In this document: in pieces, positions 32,501 through 38,127 of the stretch
Numbering within the stretch: the first letter of the stretch is position 1
How the letters are laid out: every line of letters begins with the position of its first letter
The notes under the pieces: generated by a model
Databases searched by the model: none
What the model was told of the DNA's origin: nothing
The model's input: only the letters and a program-made list of their open reading frames with translations
Position numbers and translations under genes: made by a program
Source: an uncultured Chlorobiaceae bacterium
Lineage (GTDB): Bacteria; Bacteroidota; Chlorobiia; Chlorobiales; Chlorobiaceae
DNA: 64,000 nucleotides
Direction: 5' to 3'
Assembly (NCBI GenBank): GCA_903882665.1
Contig: CAIRXW010000011.1
Span: 1 to 64,000 of the forward strand

Positions 32501-33167
32501 GATATTTGAAGCCCGAGGCGACTATGACACTGCGCTGGGTTACCTGAAAAGGTCGTTGAAGATAAGGCTGGAAATCAAAGACAAAAGAGGCGAAGGGACG
32601 ACGCTTGGTTCTATCGGTAACATATATTATGTCCGAGGTGACTATGACATGGCGCTGGACTGCATGAAAAAGTCGCTGTCGATAGCGCAGGATATCGGAG
32701 ACAAGTCAGGCGAAGGAGCGTTATTCAATAATATCTCGCAGATTTATGCTGTTCGAGGCGACTATGACAATGCGCTGGAGTACCTGAAAATGTCGCTGAA
32801 GATAAGGCGGGAAATCGGAGACAAGTCAGGCGAAGGGAGAACGCTCAGTAATATTGGTAGCATATATCATTTCCAAGGAGCGTATGATACAGCGCAGGAG
32901 TGCCTGAAAAAGTCGCAGGCTATTCAGCAAGAAATCGGTGACATTGCGGGATTATGTGCAACGCGTTTTAACTTGGGGCTGAATTATTGGCAAAATGAAG
33001 ATCAATCGAATGCGGTGTCATTGTGGGTAACCGTTTATAGGATAGCCAAATCAATGAACCTTGCGCAGGCATTGCAAGAACTTGAATTATTTGCCTCAAA
33101 ACTCGGCTTGCCGGGAGGCCTCGACGGCTGGGAACAGTTGTCGCAGCAGATGGGTGAGGGTGAATAG
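29508..33167 (+). CDS. CHAT protease-STAND NTPase-TPR protein
   Basis: 1219 residues. Residues about 125-320 form a CHAT (caspase-like) protease with His 196 (YLSGHGVF) and Cys 247 (LSACHSGK). A STAND/NB-ARC-type ATPase follows, with P-loop GAGGMGKTA at 405-413 and Walker B VAFLFDNLES near 495. After a winged-helix-like linker come nine TPR units of exactly 40 residues (about 805-1165). The plan sensor-repeats, NTPase switch and protease is that of NLR-like immune proteins: a ligand bound by the repeats would trigger oligomerisation and unleash the protease. The catalytic dyad and P-loop are intact. Confidence 0.9.
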   Translation: MIEPLILRPDEGILNRYPELVKMAAELSELYADREKLVTDNALQAIGTLLWRALDADEPFRQARKRAGQHLLPIVIESGKPEILRLPWETLYHPESGFLGRSEGFTLSRAMPATGAELPAIEDGPLRVLLFTALPDDIGEKEQLRIEDEQALVLEALGQWRQSGHVLLEMPDDGRFSEFTHQLQHFRPHLVYLSGHGVFHKDYLKPDNDKGYFLFESDNDGGELVDEERLAAAFTGTTLQAVILSACHSGKASSASLNNGLMQRLADKGIPHVIGMRESILDRAGLQFARAFFGALMQQESIAASLQQARRAIVRPLHDDEELRHSHLAELSLGQWCLPMLLSHQCDRQLVTGRFTPKPMRKANHRNKTFKQVSLPERFIGRRRELRKIQRSFREGTTTALLLIGAGGMGKTALAGKLVMGLKADGYEVFCLSFRPENNWRQMLSSRIPFSLDDKRRETYEKAISNQNDLVFQAECLLSLLLEQFDGKVAFLFDNLESVQEPSTCNLTDIELSDLIAMALDLQEDGLRVVLTSRWALPEWLEQLYPLGKPVYRDFLAVAQQQKLPKEFLTDFKRLRQAYEVLGGNYRALEFFAAALPEMNTIEEEQLVVSLRKATEEIQTNMLLELVFSHRQPEEQQLLRTLVAYEVPVAFEGVKALVLHELELPEKALEALLSVSLIERLENKTWQAEEFLVSPLVRDWLLQQEGATDSSEQLQRAAGYLQWLLENERRTVVQAFITYAALLAAGMNEEAYLITLRWIVEPMNRAGLYQTLLDTWLPPVCNSTQPITLSIGLGQVGIQYLRIAKYDTALDYLKGSLAIVEEIGDKSGEGTTLNNISQIFQARGDYDTALGYLKRSLAIRQEIGDKSGEGTTLNNISQIFQARGDHETALEYLKRSLQIMQETGEKSGEGTMLSNIGGIYHVRGEYKTALEYLKRSLAIRQEIGDKRGEGTTLNNISQIFQAQGGYDTAFEYLKRSLQIMQEIGDKGGEGAMLNNISQIFEARGDYDTALGYLKRSLKIRLEIKDKRGEGTTLGSIGNIYYVRGDYDMALDCMKKSLSIAQDIGDKSGEGALFNNISQIYAVRGDYDNALEYLKMSLKIRREIGDKSGEGRTLSNIGSIYHFQGAYDTAQECLKKSQAIQQEIGDIAGLCATRFNLGLNYWQNEDQSNAVSLWVTVYRIAKSMNLAQALQELELFASKLGLPGGLDGWEQLSQQMGEGE
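31920..33000 (+). repeat. Nine in-frame 120-bp repeats encoding the TPR array
   Basis: The period is 120 bp (40 codons). The core reads YDTALEYLKRSLAIRQEIGD, then KSGEGTTLNNISQIFQARGD. Several units are nearly identical in DNA as well as protein (for example the first two), which points to recent duplication or gene conversion. Two alternating types are visible, ending in ISQIF..RGD and IG.IY..RG. Confidence 0.9.
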
Positions 33168-33249
33168 GCTTTCTCTTCCCATCAGATTCTTTTATACCTT
33201 GAGCGTCATTTTTGAGCATTTTTAACGGATATGAAGAGAGGAACTCCAC

Positions 33250-33555
33250 TTGTCGCAACTTGAACACATCGAAGCTATAGAAAAGCGCCTCTGGAATGCG
33301 GCGGATACCCTGCGGGCCAACTCGAACTATGCGAGTAACGAGTACTTTTTGCCGGTCATGGGGCTGATTTTTTTGCGTCATGCCTACAGCCGCTTTCTGG
33401 CAGTGCGGGAGGGGCTCGAAGCGGCTTTGCCTACACGCGGGGGCAAAACCCGTCCGCTCTCCAAGGAGGACTTTTCCGGCAAGAGCGCCATCTACCTGAA
33501 ACCGGAAGCACTTGCGGCTGCTATCAAGAGTAATTTTGAGGAGTTGTGGATATGA
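33250..33555 (+). pseudogene. hsdM remnant: N-terminal 90 residues of a type I methylase
   Basis: Starts (TTG) MSQLEHIEAIEKRLWNAADT and continues ASNEYFLPVMGLIFLRHAYS, the N-terminal helical domain of HsdM. It breaks off after IYLKPEALAAAIKS and closes with NFEELWI. The normal protein has over 480 residues, so the SAM-binding and NPPY catalytic parts are missing. hsdR survives 8.5 kb downstream, so a type I locus was probably split and partly lost here. Confidence 0.82.
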
Positions 33556-33707
33556 GCAAGAAAAGTAACACCGAGAATTTTCGGAAATCAAGAGGCCGGA
33601 GCCGGGATGATGCAATGTTTCCTGTGCCGATCTCCAAAGATGAGCTTCCCGCTGATTATTTTGGTGTATTGGCAGGAATCAAGGAACGGATACAGTCAGA
33701 GCGTTGA
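33552..33707 (+). other. Detached N-terminal part of the DUF1016 nuclease, ending at an in-frame TGA
   Basis: Starts at an ATG overlapping the hsdM remnant stop (ATGA) and reads MSKKSNTENFRKSRGRSRDD to LAGIKERIQSER before TGA at 33705-33707. The same frame continues RVTLSANAAMVLLYWDIGK into the nuclease, and IKERI...R...LSAN...VLLYWDIGK is the normal uninterrupted start of this family. The stop thus splits one gene, by mutation or by a sequence error. Confidence 0.7.
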
Positions 33708-33734
33708 CGTGTTACGCTTTCAGCTAATGCAGCA

Positions 33735-34658
33735 ATGGTGCTTCTTTACTGGGATATAGGCAAGGTGATTCTGGAGCGTCAGGAAAAACAGGGGTGGGGT
33801 GCAAAAGTTATTGATCGTTTATCTTGTGATTTGAAAACTTCCTTTATGGATATGACCGGGTTTTCTCCCCGCAATCTGAAATATATGCGCAAGTTTGTTG
33901 AGTCATGGCCTGACAGGGAATTTGTGCAACGCACCGTTGCACAAATTCCCTGGCGCAGCAATCTTGCTTTGCTTGATAAGCTGAAAGATTCCAAAACCAG
34001 GCTCTGGTACGCCTGTAAGACTATTGAACATGGGTGGAGCCGCGATATTCTTGCCATTCAGATTGAAACCCGCTTGCATGAGCGACAGGGTTTAGCGGTC
34101 AACAATTTTACGATTGCATTGCCGCCAGCCGATTCAGATATTGCGGCACAAGTGTTCAAAGATCCCTATCTGTTTGATTTTCTCGGAACGGCTGATCCTC
34201 GCAAAGAGCGGGAGGTAGAGCAAGCACTTGTTGACCATATCCAGCGTTTTCTTCTTGAATTGGGCGCTGGTTTTGCGTTTGTTGGTAAACAGGTTCTACT
34301 GGAAGTCGGCAATCGTGATTTTTATATTGATCTGTTGTTTTATCATTTACAACTCCGCTGTTTTGTGGTGGTCGAGCTGAAGGCGGTGCCTTTTGATCCT
34401 GCATTTGTTGGACAACTTAATTTGTACCTCTCTGCTGTTGATGACTTGATGCGTCATCCCGATGACAAACCGACAATCGGACTGTTGCTGTGCAAGAGCA
34501 AAGACAAATTGATCGTCGAATATGCACTGCGTGGATTTAATACTCCAATCGGTGTTGCTGATTGGGAAACCAGACTGGTTGAAATTCTTCCTGATGATCT
34601 CAAAGGAAGTTTGCCTTCCATAAAAGAAATTGAGTCTGAGTTGGAGGATATGGAATGA
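33735..34658 (+). CDS. DUF1016/YhcG-type PDDEXK nuclease (N-terminally interrupted)
   Basis: 307 residues from the first ATG after the in-frame stop. Contains the DUF1016 N-terminal DNA-binding part (LLYWDIGKVILERQ, GFSPRNLKYMRKF) and the C-terminal PDDEXK nuclease fold, with FYIDLLFYHLQLRCFVVVELK (Asp and the E-x-K pair) and GQLNLYLSAVDDL. Members occur in defence islands, often near type I restriction genes, as here. If the TGA at 33705 is real, about 60 N-terminal residues are lost and function is doubtful; the core fold is complete. Confidence 0.82.
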   Translation: MVLLYWDIGKVILERQEKQGWGAKVIDRLSCDLKTSFMDMTGFSPRNLKYMRKFVESWPDREFVQRTVAQIPWRSNLALLDKLKDSKTRLWYACKTIEHGWSRDILAIQIETRLHERQGLAVNNFTIALPPADSDIAAQVFKDPYLFDFLGTADPRKEREVEQALVDHIQRFLLELGAGFAFVGKQVLLEVGNRDFYIDLLFYHLQLRCFVVVELKAVPFDPAFVGQLNLYLSAVDDLMRHPDDKPTIGLLLCKSKDKLIVEYALRGFNTPIGVADWETRLVEILPDDLKGSLPSIKEIESELEDME

Positions 34659-34784
34659 ATCGTAATAATCATGCAAGATTACTCTGGAAAATGATCTGAA
34701 TTTGAAGTCGCCAGCTTTTGATTGTGTCGGGTTATTGAATATACTTGCCATAATGTCAAAATATTTCCAGTGGAGACGGTTGTC

Positions 34785-34967
34785 ATGAATACTACCCAAA
34801 GCTTTTCATTGTTGCGCCAGCAGGCGGGGTTGTCCATTGACAAAATTGCTCATATTACCGGCTATAGTCAGAGAGCGGTATATCTCTTTGAGAAAAAAGA
34901 GGTTATGCTAAGAAAAATGGTGTTTGACCAGTTCACAAGGATTGCGAAGCAGCTATCGTGCCACTGA
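34785..34967 (+). CDS. Small helix-turn-helix (XRE-like) protein
   Basis: 60 residues: MNTTQSFSLLRQQAGLSIDK, then IAHITGYSQRAVYLFEKKEV, a minimal helix-turn-helix of the Cro/C1 type with little else. GGAG lies nine bases before the chosen ATG; the frame could open at 34722. It precedes the HNH gene by 24 bases and may regulate it. Confidence 0.68.
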   Translation: MNTTQSFSLLRQQAGLSIDKIAHITGYSQRAVYLFEKKEVMLRKMVFDQFTRIAKQLSCH

Positions 34968-34991
34968 AAGTGTGAGTTTAGCAAAAAAACT

Positions 34992-35723
34992 ATGAAGCCG
35001 TGGGAAAGAGATGAGTTGATTCTTGCGATAAATCTATACTGCAAGACTCCTTTTGGACGAATACATGTCAGAAATCCTGAAATTATTGAGTTGGCAATGC
35101 TACTGGGCAGAACTCCTGGATCTGTCAGCTATAAATTAGCAAATTTTGCCAGTATAGATCCTTCCCTTGATCGAAAAGGGGCTTCAAATGTTAGCAGGCT
35201 CGATAAAGAAGTTTGGCATGAATTCTTTGAGGATTGGGAAGCTATGGCGTATGAAAGTGAAAAAAAGATGGCGGCAATAAGAGGATCTGATGCAGATATT
35301 TTTAACCAGAATATCCTCGAAGGAAAAACAAAAGATGCAATCGTCAAGTTAAGAGTGAATCAACATTTCTTCAGAAAAATGATTCTTGCAGCCTATAACT
35401 CGAAATGTTGTATTACAGGTCTGCCGCTTGAAAAACTTCTTGTAGCAAGTCATATTGTTCCGTGGGCGAAAGATTCCAAAAATCGACTTAATCCTCAGAA
35501 TGGATTGTGCCTTAACGCGCTACATGATAAAGCATTTGATTCTGGATTGCTAACAATTGATGAATCATATCATGTTGTCTTATCGAAGGAAATACTTGCT
35601 CTTGATAACAAAACTATTAAACTTATTAGGGATACTGAAGGCGTGAAAATGTCTTTTCCTAATCGTTTTATGCCGAGGCAGGACTTTTTGCAATATCATC
35701 GTGAAAATATCTTTATCGGTTGA
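34992..35723 (+). CDS. HNH endonuclease
   Basis: 243 residues. The N-terminal part resembles a helix-turn-helix-like DNA-recognition region (AMLLGRTPGSVSYKLANFASIDP). The C-terminal HNH_2 nuclease core reads CCITGLPLEKLLVASHIVPWAKD, then NPQNGLCLNALHDKAFDSGL, with the H, N and H residues in place. Such HNH proteins are frequent in restriction and defence islands. No methylase partner is seen next to it. It appears intact. Confidence 0.86.
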   Translation: MKPWERDELILAINLYCKTPFGRIHVRNPEIIELAMLLGRTPGSVSYKLANFASIDPSLDRKGASNVSRLDKEVWHEFFEDWEAMAYESEKKMAAIRGSDADIFNQNILEGKTKDAIVKLRVNQHFFRKMILAAYNSKCCITGLPLEKLLVASHIVPWAKDSKNRLNPQNGLCLNALHDKAFDSGLLTIDESYHVVLSKEILALDNKTIKLIRDTEGVKMSFPNRFMPRQDFLQYHRENIFIG

Positions 35724-35829
35724 CTTTTAATCGTTTAGTATGAAATAATTCTATAATTATCCCTGAAACTGTTCTGAAGTAAGGTTTTCGGGTTTCCTTC
35801 AGGCCTGTTCGGCTGCTCCGTCAGAACTT

Positions 35830-36741
35830 ATGGATGAACGCCTGAGACTGGCAGGGCGTATCCTTTTTCTCGGTATATCTCCTGACGGTAAAATTATCGG
35901 TTATCTCTGCCATCCGGACAGTGAACTTGCAAGGGAGTTTGCTTCACTTGCTGAACTACCCCGAAGCGGTGTTTTTTAGGAACCTGGTCTCGATATCAGT
36001 TCGATTGATGAGCGATCGTTACTCATCGAGAAACTGAGGGAAAACCATCTGACGGGCTGGATTCGTTCAAGAAAACTGGGCAAAAACGGTGTAACATTAC
36101 CCTGTGAAGCTCCCAATTGCGGCGGGATGACACTCGAAGCCGAACTTGATATTCTTATGACCCCTGAACCAACAGGCGGCTATTACAGGAGTGCCGGTAT
36201 TGAGGCCTTTATTCGGAAATTCGGTTACCCCGATATGACGGGCGCATCTGACCGTACAGACCGGTTCAATGTTGGAGGTATTCACAAGGTTGGCGAGTAT
36301 CACCGTCTGACAAACCTCCAGATTGTGCTGAAAGGGTTTGACAGGGTCACGGGAAAGATCATTGATGCAACGGGAGGAATATCTTTGATGAATCGTGAAG
36401 GTGAAGAGGCTGCGGTTTGGGGATATGATGCACTTATGACCAAATGGAACCGGAAGCACAACAAGGCGGTATACATCCCAAGCCAATGCGTTCAGTTACC
36501 GGAACGAAAATACCGGTATGGAAACCCGGATATGCATAGGCACCGGAACGGATTTTATAAAGTCTGCAGGCAATGGCAGAAGGCAATGGCAGAAGGCAAG
36601 GTATATTATGACCCAGGCATCAAACTTGAGAATGCCTCAACCCGGCCACGCACGAAACAGCGCAGTCAGTTTCGCATAAAGTCATCCAATCTCCCGGCGC
36701 TCTATCACAGTATGGATATTGTTGACTTGCGTGAGGGATAA
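35830..36741 (+). pseudogene. MvaI/BcnI-family restriction endonuclease, broken
   Basis: One frame with a TAG at 35977-35979. The part after the stop shows family landmarks: CGGMTLEAEL, TPEPTGGYYRSAGIEAFIRK, FGYPD, NVGGIHKVG, TGKIIDATGGISLM and WNRKHNKAVYIPS. Between GMTLEAELDI and LMTPEPTGG the segment that normally carries the D...E-x-K catalytic core is absent, so besides the stop there is an internal deletion. The enzyme cannot be active as a nuclease. The C-terminal 200 residues remain open. No cognate methylase is present. Confidence 0.8.
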
Positions 36742-36805
36742 GCATGTATTTTATTGTCGCGCCTGATGAGCGGGGAGGTGGTGGTATGAAATTTGAACAA
36801 TATTA

Positions 36806-36847
36806 CTATTGACACAATTGGCCCGAATAAAGGGCGTTACGTCCATA
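36806..36847 (+). repeat. 42-bp direct repeat, left copy
   Basis: CTATTGACACAATTGGC, then CGAATAAAGGG and GTTACGTC, matches 40731-40772 with three differences. The two copies flank the AAA and S8 genes. An 18-bp identity (GTCAATACCTTGTCAGCC) is also shared, at 36950-36967 and 40766-40783. Confidence 0.8.
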
Positions 36848-36905
36848 ACTTGCGTCCATAACTTCGGTGATAAATTTTAAATTCTTATTTAAGAATGATT
36901 TATGG

Positions 36906-36956
36906 TATTGACATTGTTTGCCGAAATGTCAATAGAGTGTCAATAGCCGGTCAATA
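36906..36956 (+). promoter_or_regulatory. Phased operator-like array upstream of the AAA gene
   Basis: TATTGACATT (36906-36915) and AATGTCAATA (36925-36934) form a perfect inverted repeat. The half-site then repeats directly: TGTCAATA at 36927 and 36938 and GGTCAATA at 36949, at exact 11-bp steps, about one helical turn. This looks like cooperative repressor binding. The binding protein is unknown. Confidence 0.55.
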
Positions 36957-36997
36957 CCTTGTCAGCCAACCACTTCTACCATCCTTGATGAAAACCC

Positions 36998-37010
36998 TTT
37001 TCTTAAAGGA
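36998..37010 (+). promoter_or_regulatory. TTTTCTTAAAGGA element, AAA gene copy
   Basis: Identical to two elements upstream of hsdR (41853-41865 and 41875-41887). All lie in the duplicated leader sequence. Confidence 0.5.
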
Positions 37011-37152
37011 TGAAAGACTTTCAATTCTCTTTCAGTACATGATGAGTGGTGTGATTAATGCGTAAACAATAAATATGTGATGCTTTATTTGGTCAAATAA
37101 GTTTATTTTTAGAAAATACGCACGAAACAACAATCACGGAAGAGGTGGCAAC

Positions 37153-38121
37153 ATGGCAACCGCAGAGCAGATAAAATCCCTTATTCGATCGCATTTCAGT
37201 GATCAATCGGAGCAGTTTTTTACTGTCGCTCTTCAGATGGCTGCTCACGAAGCGAGGCAGGGGCATGATGCTTTGGCCAATGATATCCGGATTCTTGTTG
37301 ATAAGGCAAAGGTACGCCCGGCTCGTGTTGTTGCGTTCATTCCTGATCTTGAAAATCTCGTATTGACCTCCGAGCCAAGGGAACGTCTTGGTTCTCTTGT
37401 GTTGTCCGATGAGATGCGGGCGAGGATTGAGCGTATCTTACGGGAGTTTCGTCAGAAGGCAAAGCTTGAAAAACATGGGCTTACCCATCGGAGAAAAATT
37501 CTGCTGGCAGGCCCACCCGGAACGGGCAAGACCCTTACGGCAGCGGTGCTTGCCGGGGAACTGAACCTGCCGCTCTACACGATTTTGATGGACAAGATTG
37601 TTACAAGGTTCATGGGCGAAACAAGCGCCAAGCTTCGCCAGATTTTTGATGTCATTCAAGAACGTCGCGGGGTTTATCTTTTTGATGAATTTGATGCCAT
37701 TGGAGGAGAGCGAAGCCGTGTTGATGATGTTGGTGAGATGCGGCGTGTTCTTAATTCCTTTCTCCAATTTATCGAGCATGATTCATCGGACAGTCTCATT
37801 GTTGCGGCCACCAATAATCCGAAAATTCTGGACCAGGCTCTTTTCAGGCGTTTTGATGATGTTCTGCATTATCAGCTTCCCGAGAAAGGCGAGATTGAAC
37901 GTCTGATTGAAAATCGTCTTGGCTCTTTCCGACAGAAGAGTATCATGCTTGATGCGTCGGTTAACATGGCATTGTCTCTCAGCCATGCAGAAATTGCCCA
38001 GGCATGTGATGATGCCATCAAAGAAGCCATACTCACTGACAGGAAAAACGTAACCGCCACGTTGTTAAAACAGATGCTTCAGGAACGACGCTCCGCATAC
38101 CATGCACCAATAAAGGGATAA
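37153..38121 (+). CDS. AAA ATPase partner of an S8 protease
   Basis: 322 residues. A helical N-terminus (about 1-110) is followed by a classic AAA core: Walker A GPPGTGKT near 119-126, Walker B VYLFDEFDAI near 174-183, and ATNNPKILDQALFRRFD with the sensor and arginine finger. The core resembles FtsH/ClpX-type AAA modules but has no membrane helix or protease domain. It is followed after six bases by a subtilisin-like protease gene; such two-gene pairs occur in defence islands, with the ATPase thought to control the protease. Its first codons (ATGGCAACCGCAGAGC) are the same as those of hsdR. Confidence 0.87.
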   Translation: MATAEQIKSLIRSHFSDQSEQFFTVALQMAAHEARQGHDALANDIRILVDKAKVRPARVVAFIPDLENLVLTSEPRERLGSLVLSDEMRARIERILREFRQKAKLEKHGLTHRRKILLAGPPGTGKTLTAAVLAGELNLPLYTILMDKIVTRFMGETSAKLRQIFDVIQERRGVYLFDEFDAIGGERSRVDDVGEMRRVLNSFLQFIEHDSSDSLIVAATNNPKILDQALFRRFDDVLHYQLPEKGEIERLIENRLGSFRQKSIMLDASVNMALSLSHAEIAQACDDAIKEAILTDRKNVTATLLKQMLQERRSAYHAPIKG

Positions 38122-38127
38122 CTCTCT

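Larger units (their letters stand above)
36742..37152. other. Upstream region of the AAA-S8 pair, 411 bp, partly duplicated before hsdR
   Basis: No gene is seen. It contains a 42-bp direct repeat also found at 40731-40772, a phased TGTCAATA array with an inverted partner (36906-36956), one copy of TTTTCTTAAAGGA (36998-37010), and the block AAATATGTGATGCTTTATT near 37071. The last 21 bases before the AAA start codon, together with its first 16 coding bases, nearly match the same region of hsdR. Confidence 0.7.

Noticed and set aside
31920-33000. Regular direct repeats resembling a CRISPR or satellite array
   Set aside because: The period is exactly 120 bp, the frame is open through all units, and the translation is a TPR array.
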